This document shows, piece after piece, positions 24,456 to 35,777 of a stretch of DNA of 64,000 nucleotides. Source of the stretch: Punica granatum (taxonomy: Eukaryota > Streptophyta > Magnoliopsida > Myrtales > Lythraceae); assembly GCF_007655135.1 (NCBI RefSeq), contig NC_045133.1, positions 23,781,845-23,845,844 on the forward strand, given 5' to 3'. Below the pieces are notes generated by a model, which had not been told where the DNA came from, did no database searches, and saw nothing but the letters and a program-made list of their open reading frames with translations. Both the position numbers and the translations under genes were made by a program. Position 1 is the first letter of the stretch. Each line of letters begins with the position of its first letter.

Positions 24456-25269
24456 CGGGCAAAACAGCGCAGAGTCGAAGATTGGTTAAGAGATTTTGAA
24501 TGAAGTGGATCGGAGGTATTATTTTGTTAATTATGAAGATAGTTTGATCGTTCTTCGGTGAAACATTGCCCATATTTTGATAGTTTCGAAAGTAAATATA
24601 CCATAAAATTAAATTATCAATTTGCGTGGATTTTGTCTAGCTTATGGAATGCTCTGAGATCTAATAAACAATATAATTTCTAAATAGGAACTACATCCAT
24701 TTAACTTATAAACATATATATGTCCATGTACTTCGAGCCGATACACATGTACACGACAAGTATTATAATTTAACCTATGCGATTACTTCAAATGTTAGAG
24801 AGGATTTTTCTAACTTATGTCTAAGGTTATAGGATAAAATCTAAAGTACTTATGGTGAATATGTGTGTTAACTTGAAAATGAAATAAATGCTGGTGATTA
24901 ATTGGTAAATTTTGATGAATGTAGTAGTGAGAAATTAGAAAAAATTTACTTTATAAAACTTATTTATTAGATTTGGCGACCTCTATATTAGAAAAAAGAG
25001 TTATTATTTGTTTAGATTTTTTTATCCTGATTTTAGTTTGCTAGTTGGCCTATAAATAGATGAGTAGTGTCTATATAGGAACTTGGGTTGGCCATGGCGA
25101 TAATAAGATCATTTATTCCATAATTAGGCCTATGGCCAATCTCGTGTTATCACACTCTATTTATATACATCTTTCTAGACTATATAGAGCTTCTCCAAGT
25201 TGCACCAATGGGGAAATAAAAAAAAAAATTCATTATCAAAGAAAGCATAACGTAGAGGTGCACACTTTC

Positions 25270-25392
25270 GTCTAGTAAACAAAATATTTCAGATTTCATA
25301 TTTGGTGGGACTATTAATGTTTATTTATTAATTATTAAGATTCTATCTCATGATACTATGCCCATGAACCTCCTTTATACCGAAAAAAAAAG
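25270..25392 (+). mobile_element. SINE family B copy, 3' part
   Basis: TGGTGGGACTATTAATG body and tail CCCATGAACCTCC then TTTATACCGAAAAAAAAAG. Confidence 0.45.
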
Positions 25393-25568
25393 TTTGCTCA
25401 TAAAAAGTCCTCCCGATTGACCATCCCTAGCTTGCACCTAGTATGAGAATTCGTTCATAGTGTGTGTTGAGTTAAAATCCTAATAAAAATTTATCAGGTG
25501 ATCAGTCCAACATCTCCCATCCGTTTCGTAAATCCATTTATGTCACGTACAACAACACACAAATTTGA

Positions 25569-25666
25569 ATTAAAATTTTCTATGTATATCATAATATCCA
25601 GAAGTTCAATAGGACATGATTAATACAGTTCGAGTCAGGTCGATCCATTGATTAAAGGATAAATTC
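25569..25666 (-). mobile_element. SINE family A, 3' half (interrupted copy)
   Basis: Plus-strand text ATAATATCCAGAAGTTCAAT, GTTCGAGTCAGGTCGATCC, TTGATTAAAGGATAAATTCGC matches the 3' half of the copy at 35060. The sequence then leaves the SINE. The matching 5' half appears at 30073-30161. Confidence 0.6.
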
Positions 25667-25800
25667 GCATGAAACTGCCATTAAAAGACGTATTAGCGGA
25701 TTCATAGATCACTTTGAAATGACATATACATCCCACATTTTGAATCAAGTAAAGACTCTAGGTTTCTAGTAAGCCACTGCTACATCCATTTCATTAGATA

Positions 25801-25996
25801 TTGATGATATGATAAAAAATAGAATCCTGGGTTGCGAACAGTGATTCGATTGATGACAAAGAAAGATAATTATTGGTTCAGTTTTCCACCTTAAGGACAG
25901 AAAAAAGGATTGATCAAATTCTATTGAGTTTGACTCATAGTGATCATTTATGAAAGAATGACTCTGCTTATCAAATGATTGAACAACCTGGAGTGA
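25801..25996 (+). pseudogene. ycf2: Nuclear plastid DNA fragment: ycf2 piece
   Basis: Reading on the plus strand across small frame changes gives IESWVANSDSIDDKER, VQFSTL, TEKRIDQILLSLTHSDHL, KNDSAYQMIEQPG, which match the chloroplast ycf2 protein. The piece has a frameshift near 25815 and in-frame stops after DDKER and after SDHL, so it is dead. Plant ycf2 encodes a plastid AAA-type membrane-complex subunit; here it is a nuclear copy (NUPT). Similarity fades after about 25996. The origin of 25667-25800 and 25997-26149 is not clear. Confidence 0.85.
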
Positions 25997-26548
25997 TCCG
26001 CCTCTATACATTTCTGGTTCACCCCAACATTCCCCACTTGTTCGACTGCTGTTGAGCAGACAGTTGTCGCTACTAGACAACGAAATGGATTATTACTAAT
26101 ATCAAAAGGCAACTTTTTTATAGTCGAAATAAAGCGAATTGTATTTTTATTTGTTGTCAGCACCCAATTTTGGTCCACCGGCTTCAGAGGGGCAAAATTG
26201 TCGTTTTTTGCCGCCCGTGAAGGAAGTATTTCCGATTAATTACCCTAGTAGCCACGACTTTTCGGAGATAACACATTTTCCTAATCTAGCACCAAATTTG
26301 TGATTTTTCAGAATAATAATACCATTTGGGATATTTTCGAATTTCGCGTACATCGACGTCAATTTTCGAAATTCGGGACAAAATTCGAGATTGAAAATAA
26401 TTTTATTGCATAATATCGATCATCAAATTTTTCGGAGCGTAATGGCGGTCTCGAATTATTGTTCCGACGTCCGATCAAGAAGACGAGATTTTAAATTTTG
26501 TACGCGCGTCGATTTTGAAATTCGAAAAAAAAAAAAAAAAAAAAGCAA

Positions 26549-26575
26549 CGGTCAGAAGTCAGTGACTTCTGACCG
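26549..26575. repeat. Perfect 27-bp palindrome (13-bp arms, 1-nt centre)
   Basis: Arms CGGTCAGAAGTCA and TGACTTCTGACCG around a single G. It follows a poly-A run within the solo LTR. Could form a hairpin in RNA or a cruciform in DNA. Confidence 0.95.
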
Positions 26576-26769
26576 CTGCTCCCCTCCCATCATTTCCTTT
26601 CCTGTTCTTCTTCTTCCTCTTTTCTCCATTTTTTTTTCTTTTTCCTCTTCTTCTCCTTCCCTACCAGGACGGAACCGAGCCGATGGAACCCGAGCCTGCC
26701 GACTCCTCTGCACACGCCAACTCTTCTGCGCACGCGACTTCTCGAACACGCCAACGATTTTTGACACGC

Positions 26770-26802
26770 GATCTCTCTCTCTCTCTCTCTCTCGCTCTCT
26801 CA
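26770..26802. repeat. (CT)n microsatellite in the solo LTR
   Basis: CT dinucleotides with one interrupting G, inside the long LTR. Confidence 0.85.
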
Positions 26803-27160
26803 GTTTTTCGGGACAAGAAAACCGAAGCTCACGGTCGAAAAAAAGGGGAGGAAACCGGCAGCTGAAAAATAAAAAAAAACTCTCTCGAGCTCACGGATTC
26901 TCGCCCTCAGCTCGTTCGGACCGAAACCCTCAGCTCGACCCGCGCCTCACCCCCAGCTCACGGGCGACCTTCGGATCCCTCATCGACTTCGCCCTCGCCT
27001 CTCGCGCCATACCTCAGCTCGCTCTCCCGACGCTCAACCACCCGAACTACCCCTCTTCTTCCTCTGTGTTCAGTGTGTAGCTAATCGGGTCGTTACATTT
27101 TTTTCGGGTTGAACAGATCGCCCAGCCCCGCAGCACAGACCGGGTCCAGCAGCGCCGATC

Positions 27161-27260
27161 CACTCCAGCTGCGGACGGCCCAGCCCAGCTCGCGTCGGCC
27201 CAGCCCAGCTCGCGTCGGCCCAGCCCAGCTCGCGTCAGTCCAGTCCAGCTCGCGTCCGCC
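27161..27260. repeat. 20-bp GC-rich tandem array, five units
   Basis: Units of CAGCCCAGCTCGCGTCGGCC aligned exactly every 20 bp. Units 2 and 3 are identical; the others differ by a few bases. Lies inside the solo LTR. Confidence 0.92.
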
Positions 27261-27539
27261 CACTCGGCCCGGTCCACTCCCACTGAAGCTCGGCCCAGTC
27301 AGCCCGGCCCAACTCGTCCAACATTTTAAATTTTTTTACTTTTTTTCTTTTCCTTTTCTGATTTACAGAATCACCCCTCAACTTCCCGAACTAGGTAAAT
27401 CCTTTACTTAGTGGCATGTTTAGGGCTCATTTTCTGAATATCTATGTTTGCTTGGATGAATATGATGCGAAATGAATATTATTGGGCTGTGCGAGTGATC
27501 GGATTTGTTGCGAACTCGATTTTACGAACTTTTCATTTT

Positions 27540-27930
27540 GTCTCATTTCAGTCCAGAGGACGCATTTTTATTTTTCTAGATCTGTCCCAAATTTTAAAAT
27601 TCCTTTCAGCCAAGTCCCAGTCATTTGTACCATTTCCCATTCAGTCCTGGAATTTTTCGAATTTTTCAAGCACCCCAAGGAACTTTTCAAGTTGTTTCAA
27701 TTTAGTCCCGGGGTCATTTTCGCCTTTTTCAGATCAGCCCTGAATTTTGAATTATTTCGGTTCAAGTCCCGGTCATTTTAATATCTTCGAATCAGTCCCT
27801 GAATTTTTCGTAATTTTCACATTAGTCCCTGAACGTTTCGAATTTTCACATAAGTCCCTGAGCTTTTCGGAATTTGCAAATCAGTCCCTTAACTTTTCGG
27901 AATTTTCAAATCAGTCCTGAACATTTTCCA
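27540..27930. repeat. Degenerate ~30-bp minisatellite in the solo LTR
   Basis: Repeated phrases of the kind CAGTCCCTGAACTTTTCG followed by GAATTTTCA. They are most regular from 27790 to 27930 at about 30-bp spacing, and decayed upstream. Confidence 0.8.
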
Positions 27931-30072
27931 AAGACATCCGGCCCTTTCCTAATTGGATCACCGACCGACAGCGCGTGCGCCATGTTTAAATATTTTATTC
28001 TTGTAATATATGTATACGGCATGATAACGTGTGTGCTTTGCATGATTTTCCGCTTTCCATGAATCGGTGCCGTTTTATCGATTTCGTTGATATCGTGTTT
28101 GCGTGTATGTTTGTATGTGTTTATCATGATCATGGCGGCACCGGTTATATAAATTTGTATGTTCGCCGTGCTTGATGTGGTGATATGCTCTTGATCTGTG
28201 CTTAAAATGCTTTATCGTTTAAATCGAAACCTCTCATGAATCGGGTTAATCATGCAAACTCGACTTAAAATTAATTTTTAAATCCTAAGGCGATCGGGAA
28301 TTAGGATTCGCATCGGACGGTCCATCAATGATCGGCTCGACGGTCCGAAACCCGAATATTTAGAGCATTTGGCAAAACATTAATTAATTTAATCAATAAT
28401 TTCACTAACGGGGTAATTGGACGTTCACACGATTAATTAATTCACTTGGCCCTAATAATTTTGTACGAATTGGTAATAAACCTGTAACACGCGTTGATAG
28501 GTTGCAAACATGCGTTGGTGCCCTTCTCAAAACTTGCAAATTTTATAAAACTCGAGACACGTAGTTCGATGTGACATGGATGTCTAGGAAGGACTTGCGC
28601 GTCTTGACTCGAGGCCTCACCTGATTTCAGGAAACTCAGGTCTGGACGTGGAAGTTCTTCTTAGATCACTTCCGGATAGATTAACCGATCTTTTGGCTCT
28701 TTTAGGGTTCTTGACAACCCTGGAAGGTCCAGGGGATCGGTTAGCGCCGGTCACAGGCCGAGGTGGCCCGCACCGCGTAATCTCTCTTTCCCGAAAACAA
28801 TTTTTATCTCGAGGGCAAAATCGTCTATTTGCAACCTAGCGACACCCCCCTAGGGTTAGAATAAGAGAAAAATGCGGTATCAGGGTAGGGATGGGCTACC
28901 TATCTAGGCGCAGGTTCATCTGCATAGCCCGCCCTATCCGACCGATGAGTTTTTGTTATTCTAGCATAGTCTCGGGTAGTTAGTTCGGGTGGATTAGCTC
29001 AAAATACAAATACCGAATTAATTGTATACTCGGCTAAGACAAAATGGGCAATAGTGGGATAGGCACTAGGTTTTATGATGTACAGGCGGAATCAGTGTTT
29101 GGTAATAACCTGTAACAACCGTAGTGTCACAACATAGAACAACCCTAAAAATAACCCACAAACACAAGGCTTGACAACAGACGTCACGTACGTCAGGTCC
29201 TCATAAAATAATGCCAAATGCGAAATACCTTCCCGAGGCGTTCCTTGATCGATTCACACCTTGTACCTACTTTGTTTGTTTTAGGGTAGGATTTGTATGC
29301 CAAGATACCCCGGTTAATAATTGGTTAATTCACGTAAATTCGGCAATAACAAGATCCCATTGTTTATTTATGTCCGCTTGTTAACATTCTTGCACTTGTT
29401 TGTTATGCGGATCGAGCCCGATCCTTTAGGATGCGACCCATAGGGGATCCAACGCCCCACCGTAGATCACGGGGTCTACCCCCCTAACACTGAGCGCATC
29501 TTAATTTCAATTCCGGTCTTTTCAAACCACACGGTGAGCACGAGTGGAATAATAACCGAACGCGATTCGACCGGGATTCAGTTGCTGTAATTTGTATTTT
29601 ATTTATTTGAGAGGACAATGTAAGGATTTATGTTGTACATTTATTCATGTAAGAATCCCGGTCGGAGAGTGGACGGTCGGAGTGTTCCTTCGAATTTACG
29701 GTGTCAAAACGCGTAAGATGAGCGGAACCTAATTAAGCGGTAATTAAATTAAAATGGCAAGCCTAGACAAGCTAGAGTACCGATAGGGCATGCGAGATAT
29801 AGGCTCGCATGTAACAGAACCCCCGAATTCGGAACCTCAGGTTTCGCAGACCATATGCCTTAATATTAGGTGTACCCCGTACCCCTAGACCCGGGTAACT
29901 TGCCGGCCCTCGACTTTCGAGTCGTAAAATGGCAAGTGGCGACTCCTTCTCACGTGCGTCCGTCGCGCGTCCCCGGGAAGGTGGATACTCCCAAGCCGCG
30001 TTGCATAGGCGCGCGCACGCGCGCCCCGACGAGATGAAATTCGGGTGCGCACATTTGTTTTATTAATTTTTA

Positions 30073-30161
30073 AGTGTATATTTTCTCCATTCACAATACT
30101 CAAATTCGATACCTTGTTTAAAGGAAACGAGCGCTGAATCACTTGAATCAACTCATATTGG
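30073..30161 (-). mobile_element. SINE family A, 5' half (interrupted copy)
   Basis: Plus-strand text AAGTGTATATTTTCTCCATT, CAAATTCGATACCTTG, GCGCTGAATCACTTG, AATCAACTCATATTGGT is the 5' half (minus orientation) and continues where the 25569-25666 piece stops. Confidence 0.6.
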
Positions 30162-31099
30162 TAAAATTAAATTAAATTAATAAAGGGAGAATGTAAGCCC
30201 AATACAATGGAGATAGAATGAGAGAAGTAGAGAGACGATAATTCTTAGATGAGAATCGAATTATACAACTATTTAATTTCATGTGAGAATATGTGCCACT
30301 CTTTCTGCATAACAACCCAAATGATCACGTAATCTCATGAATATAAGGTAAGCTCTGCCGGCTACTTTAATAATTGATTAATGTTTAACAACCTTAACTA
30401 ATTAATTAAATAGCTAAACCGGATGCTTGGCCCGAAAATTGCAAAGAAACAAAAAAGCTGCTGGGTTTGCTTCATCGACCATAGAATCTGCAGTTTTTCT
30501 AGAGGGATACAGACATGCTGATAATTTTTGACACGACATGAATACGATACGTAATTAAACGAGTTTGGATTTTGCTAAACATATTTTTTGTTTAAACGGG
30601 TCAAACCCGCGTAACCCTCATAAATAATAGTGTTTTAAGGGGTTTAACCTTTATAAATTATAAACACGTATAGACCCATTTAAAAATACCAGCATGATTT
30701 GCATCTTCCAAATGATGATGACACAGTCAGCTCCTATTTTTGCAAAATTTAATGCGAGTATATTTCCTCCAGAAATAGAATCAAATGACAAGAGAATCTA
30801 CTCTCATCCTTGAGATCCCGAGTTAATCTATTGTTGAGGGTACCTTAGGAAGCAATTTCCGTCGATGATTTAGGTCGCCGTAGATCAATGTTCCGACCGA
30901 ACTGCACCAGTAATGGATGAGGTTAGCTTAAACTTAGGATCGTTGAACTGTTGCGAGAATCTGTGCAAGTGTACTTGATCATAGGGTATATATGTTCTCG
31001 AAATGGATATAGAGCGTGTTGCAGGTGGTCTACACTGTTCGTTGTTCAAATACGACCATCATCAACATAAGTTAAGATTGTTTTAGTTATGAAAGAGAG

Positions 31100-31245
31100 T
31101 GTAACGTAGTAAAGCACGACTTTGTCTAATAATTAAGAAATTCCAGATTCGATACTAATGTGGATCTATCCGTATTCCTTTGTTAGATATTTAGGATTTT
31201 CATTTCATTGTACTAGGCTCATCGGCCTTCCTTGTAATCGAAAAA
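31100..31245 (+). mobile_element. SINE family B copy
   Basis: AGATTCGATACTAATGTGG near the B box position, ATATTTAGGATTTTC, then TACTAGGCTCATCGGCCTTC and CTTGTAATCGAAAAAAG. Closest in body to the 2057 copy. Confidence 0.65.
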
Positions 31246-31909
31246 AGAGAGAGTATTGTTTTAGTTTTAGTTTTTTTTGTATGGGTAGGGATTGTTTTAG
31301 TTATTTAAGAACAATATCGGCATATATACAAACTCTGACGAATTAAAGCAGCTCGACCAAGCCAGCGGTGGATCTAGAACCAAACTACGTTTTATTTTGT
31401 CTAATAAGATATCATACAGTCAATTTTAATTTGATAGTATAATTACAATAAGAAATTTCGTTTTCTCTATTAGAAAAAGTGAATGTTTCGTCGAAACTCC
31501 TAATTCTCTGAAAAAATTTTGTCAAAAAATCCCTAAGAAATTTCTGAAGTTTTTGTCGAGCCAAAATTAAATTTTTACTTATTCTGGGTGAATAAAATTA
31601 AAATTTTAATATAAAGAAAAATTCTGCGCATTTATATTGAAGGGAGGGTGGTTTTAAACCTATGACCTCTCACTGCAATTCCGCTTAAACTTCTTGGTTT
31701 ATCAAAACTTGTAATTTCTATTATTTACTATACTATTTTACAATTTATATTTTGCTTTATTTTTAATTCTTTATTAAAAATTTCCAATGGATTCCATCGG
31801 AAAGAAATTTTTTGTAAGTTCAAAGAAAAAAAAAGTTGGTAACTTTGGGGCCTATTTCCATAATTTGTTGTTGAGAATTTATTGGAAATAAGAATTTAAA
31901 TAAATTTTA

Positions 31910-32154
31910 GGGGCCGTTTGGATTCAGAGTTAAAGTTACTTTGATTTTGATTTTAATTTTGATTGTGGAAAAGGACAAATGAGATGTGATTATAAATTTG
32001 ACTTGAGAAACGTGTGTTTTTGTTGTGTAGTGTGTTGAGTTAAAGTTAAAGTTAAAATTTTTGAATTGGGAAATGTGTATTTTTATTGTGTAGTGTGTTG
32101 AGTTAAAGTTAAAGTTGAAGTTAAAATCAATTAACTTTGAATCCAAACAGGGCA
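31910..32154. mobile_element. Tourist-like MITE, GTTAAAG family, copy 1
   Basis: Ends GGGGCCGTTTGGATTCAGAG and TGCCCTGTTTGGATTCAAAG (reverse complement), with TTA on both sides (31907-31909, 32155-32157). The interior has repeated AGTTAAAGTTAAA and GTGTAGTGTGTTGAG. Confidence 0.85.
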
Positions 32155-33004
32155 TTAATCATTGAAATCTGAATACATTGAAATATCTTAGAACTAGGGA
32201 GGGTGACCATGCTTCGGCGCGAGTACAAAAGTTTTCTCAAATAATTTATTAGATAAATGTAACTTTAAGAAATTATTATTTCTTATATCCGCTTATTTAT
32301 ATAGGATTATAATATCTTAAAACAATAGATTTGAAATGCTTATTGGTCTTTTTGTACGGATAAAATAAAAAATATTACTTGTAATTCAAAAAGTATATTT
32401 ATAATATCTCTTTATGCTTTGTTTAAAATTTTCTTTAATAGTTATAAAGCTATATTCTATTTTATTAGGCCATCTTCTCATTCAATATTTGTTACCCTAT
32501 TGAAATATATGAAAAGAATTCATATGATATTTTTAATAAGAAGGAAACCATAATGACATATCATGACTTATTGTATAACCGGGGTGCGCATTGCAAAGCA
32601 TATGGTACTCAAAATTAATTACGAACATCTATTACTATAACAAAAGTATTAAATGAATTACCAAAAAAGCTTCATTATATTTAAAAACATGTAATCAATT
32701 TAATTTATTTCTAAAGAAATATGAAAGTCCCTCTCTTAAAACCCACATTAGCCTAGAACACAAAAAAAAAAAAAACTTGAAGTTACCCCTTATTCCGCCA
32801 CTTTTCTTTCCATAAATGTATAATTTAATTTTTACTTATTCTAGTGATGTATTATATAGTATTATCATTTTATTTATGACGTTAAAAAATCGTTATTTTT
32901 TGTAAAAAAATATTACTATGATATATTCTTCTTTATTAATTTTTTATATTACCACGCATGACACTTATAACCTCGCTTGTGAGTCCTATAATTGGAGAAA
33001 ACTT

Positions 33005-33095
33005 ACAATCATGAGATTATTTCTTAGTGGGTCGACCTTGTTTGAAAGATTGATCAGGCCAAGTGGACTTTCGGATATTAAGTGGTACAAATAAA
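33005..33095 (+). mobile_element. SINE family A, 3' part
   Basis: CTTAGTGGGTCGACCTTG, GATTGATCAGGCCAAGTGG, TTTCGGATATTAAGTGGTAC. 5' head missing. First of three partial copies in a row. Confidence 0.6.
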
Positions 33096-33234
33096 AGAGA
33101 TTATTTAAATTGGTGGCTATTTGTTGAATCGAAAAATTGATGATGAATTGAAATAAACTTTCCATCAATAGTTGTTAGTTTTAAGTGAGTCGGCGCCTGT
33201 TATTCTTAGGTAAATAATCGGATGTAAGTTTTCT

Positions 33235-33705
33235 GAATTGAGAAAATTCATGATAGGGATAGGTTTATCCCCTTCGTAGGTCGACCTCGTTCAAATCTAA
33301 ATTAATCGGACCTAGTAAATTTCACAATATAAAGTGGTATATACTGAAAAAAATAGATATTTATACAATTAAATTTAACAAAATTAAAAATTAAAAATAT
33401 TAAAAAAGAAGTGGGCTGCGGGTGAAAAAAACCTACCCACTCTCTCCTATAGTTCTCAAAGGGACCTATTTTCATTAGTAGGTGAATCTCGTTCGAATTT
33501 AGATTAATTGAACTTAGTAAATTTTGAAATACAAAATGGTACACACTAAAAAAAAGAAGAAAATTTATATAATTAAATTTAGTAAATATTAAAAATATTT
33601 TAAAAAAGAATGGATTGCGAGTGGGAAAAACCAACCCACTCTCCCCCATAGGTCCCTGCTTTTCCACTCTCCCCCATAGGTCCCAAAGGGACTTGTTTTC
33701 ATTAT
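33235..33705 (+). repeat. ~230-bp tandem duplication with family A SINE tails
   Basis: Two units (about 33235-33470 and 33471-33705). Each has TAGGTCGACCTCGTTC or TAGGTGAATCTCGTTC, then ACCTAGTAAATTT or ACTTAGTAAATTT, a TGGTA(T/C)A(T/C)AC-A-rich stretch, and finally GCGGGTG/GCGAGTG with AACC(T/A)ACCCACTCTC and CATAGGTCCC or ATAGTTCTC. The second unit ends with a further short repeat of CCACTCTCCCCCATAGGTCC. Confidence 0.75.
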
Positions 33706-34161
33706 CTTTTATAGAGATTTTCACAAACTTGTGGACTTCTTTTTTTTAGTTGACCCAATTTTTTACTTTCTTCCCATATGAGATAGAGTCTAATGTGAGA
33801 TCAATTTACATTTTGAACCATACTATGAAGTTCTTTTTTGGTGGATATCCTGTTTTTCGGTGGAATAATTCTATGAAGTTTTTTAGCACTGACGAACTAA
33901 AATAAAAAAATAAATTTACAAATATAGGTATTCCATCGTCAAATTTTTTCAAATAGTGGGTCAATTGACCCCATGCTAAATATCTGTTGGATCAGTCCCT
34001 TAACTTCGTAAAGGGAAATTGATCAAATGGAAAAAAGAAAAAGAAAAAAGGAAGCCATAGAAAGATCTATTGACAATAATTTAATCAGGAAGTTTTTGAT
34101 TTTAACTGAAAGCTTGTTTCACTGCACGAAATCTATTTTAAATAACATTTGGTTAATTTTA

Positions 34162-34343
34162 TGATGCGTTTGATTTTAGAGTTAAAGTAAGTTTGATTTT
34201 GATTTTGATTTTGATTGTGGAAAATGACAAATGAGATGAGATTATAAATTTGACTTGGAAAACGTGTATTTTTATTGTGTAGTGTGTTGAGTTAAAATTA
34301 TAATTATAATTCTAAAATTAAACTTACAAATCAAACGGGGCCT
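34162..34343. mobile_element. Tourist-like MITE, GTTAAAG family, copy 2 (short)
   Basis: Starts TGATGCGTTTGATTTTAGAG after TTA and ends near CAAACGGGGCC. Same interior phrases, including AATGACAAATGAGATG and GTGTAGTGTGTTGAG. Shorter than the other two. The right target copy is not clean. Confidence 0.75.
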
Positions 34344-34599
34344 AGTAATTAATTAGAGTCCAACACTTCTCATTCCGACTTTCAGCAACAGGACAGCACA
34401 GCTTCATCATATATATTATTTGATTTGATTAATGAAAAAGAAAACCGTGTTGAATAATGCGCCAAGCCTTCCCCAAGAAGGACTTGTTCAATACAATCTG
34501 TACGTCCATATTAATTAAATCGGCTTCTTGTTTTTTTCCCCTCTGAATTTCCAATAAAAAATCGACTTTGACAGAAAGTGTTTAGTCCATTCAAAACCT

Positions 34600-34752
34600 T
34601 TATTAGAGCTATCGCATACGTGTTCACCTGATAATAAAGAGATTTTAAGTTTCGATACTCGTAATCAGATTATATATTTGTTCCATTATTAGATTATATT
34701 TCATTGTACAATTTGTACTAAGTTCAAGAGTTTCCCTTGTAACCAAATGAAT
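34600..34752 (+). mobile_element. SINE family B copy
   Basis: CTATCGCATACGTGTTCACC at the head, AGTTTCGATACTCGTAATC at the B box, and GTACTAAGTTCAAGAG with CCTTGTAACCAAATG at the tail. Confidence 0.6.
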
Positions 34753-35059
34753 ATATATGTATATATCCAACGGTTAAGGTAATTGGCATGGACGAGAAGA
34801 GGGCATGGGGAGAGGTCATTGGTTAAGGTGATTTACCATCCCCTCGCTAAACGCAACTATTTTGGTAGTAGTTATTGATCTTATTTTCGTTTACGTATTA
34901 CCCATTTGATCATCAAAAGATACTACCAATTAACAGTTAGGACCTCAGCAGGAAGAGGGGAGAAAACTCATCCATCGTCAGACGAAACGTACGCGGTGTT
35001 TTGGCCAGGCAAGACCAACTACAGCATGTACAACTTAGATTTTAATTGGAAGAAAGACA

Positions 35060-35246
35060 TTTTTTCGGTGTAAACCATAGTATCCAGAAAGTCTAATTGG
35101 GCTCCGACTAATCTAGTCGAGCCGGGTTGACCCACCAAGGGATAAAGCTCTCTAAGAGTGAATTTTCTGCATTCATAAGGACTCGAACTCGAGACCTTAC
35201 TTAAGTACAACAAAACACCGAACCGATTGAATCAATCCACATTGGT
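35060..35246 (-). mobile_element. SINE family A, near full length
   Basis: Minus strand: CAATGTGGATTGATTCAATC, TAAGTAAGGTCTCGAGTTCG, CTTGGTGGGTCAACCCGG, ATTAGTCGGAGCCC, TTTACACCGAAAAAA. Same block order as 38100-38285. Confidence 0.8.
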
Positions 35247-35777
35247 GAAAGAAGATATTTTTAGTTCTATAAGTTTGGCATTCGATCAATTTTGCTTCTA
35301 TAAGTTTTAGAAATGCCAAATCAGTCTTATATGTAGGCTATTCAATCCCATTTTGTCTCTATGTTGCAACCCCGTAGTTTCCTTTATGGACTATTCATTA
35401 TTCAATGCCATCGCACACGGCTTAGAGAATCTCTGATCATGAAATAGTCAAATTCCAAGCTTGTCAATTTGCTCCTTAACTCCTTCTCCAGCTCCTCATG
35501 CAAATTTCACCACCACACTTTTCTGGCGACAAAGACTCACAAATTAGGACTTGGTCTCGTTACCTGCCTTGATTTGTCCTTTTCTTTTAACTTCTTTGTC
35601 TTAAAACCCTAACGCCACCTCCCTTAGCCATAGCCATCCCTGTTTTTATTTGCTTGACTATAAGGAACTTGTTCCGTTAACTACAAGGAGGAAAATCTAC
35701 AATATAAATTCCCCTCAGCAAATACTATCCTTTATCTACTTAAGAACTCGAGTTTCATTCGTCTTTTGGTTCAAGAA

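Larger units (their letters stand above)
26155..30053 (+). mobile_element. Long solo LTR (~3.9 kb) with 5-bp target duplication
   Basis: Starts TGTCAGCACCC and ends GGGTGCGCACA, an imperfect inverted terminal pair (9 of 11). It is flanked by TTTGT on both sides (26150-26154 and 30054-30058). No gag, protease, reverse transcriptase or integrase frames and no second LTR are present, so it is best read as a solo LTR left by LTR-LTR recombination. LTRs this long occur in Tat/Ogre-type Ty3/gypsy elements, which is my tentative class. Inside are a perfect 27-bp palindrome, a (CT)n tract, a GC-rich 20-bp tandem array, a field of degenerate AGTCCCTGAA-type repeats, and an alternating GC/CA run near 30009-30025. 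Frames of up to 229 codons within it have no recognisable product. The orientation (+) is arbitrary. Confidence 0.85.

Noticed and set aside
25766..26080. 104-codon minus-strand frame
   Set aside because: It is antisense to the ycf2-derived fragment; the plus strand carries the recognisable protein blocks.
26391..27080. 229-codon open frame, the longest uninterrupted frame in its region
   Set aside because: It lies wholly inside the solo LTR, is Ser/Arg/Leu-rich low-complexity translation of CT and GC-rich DNA, and resembles no retrotransposon or host protein.
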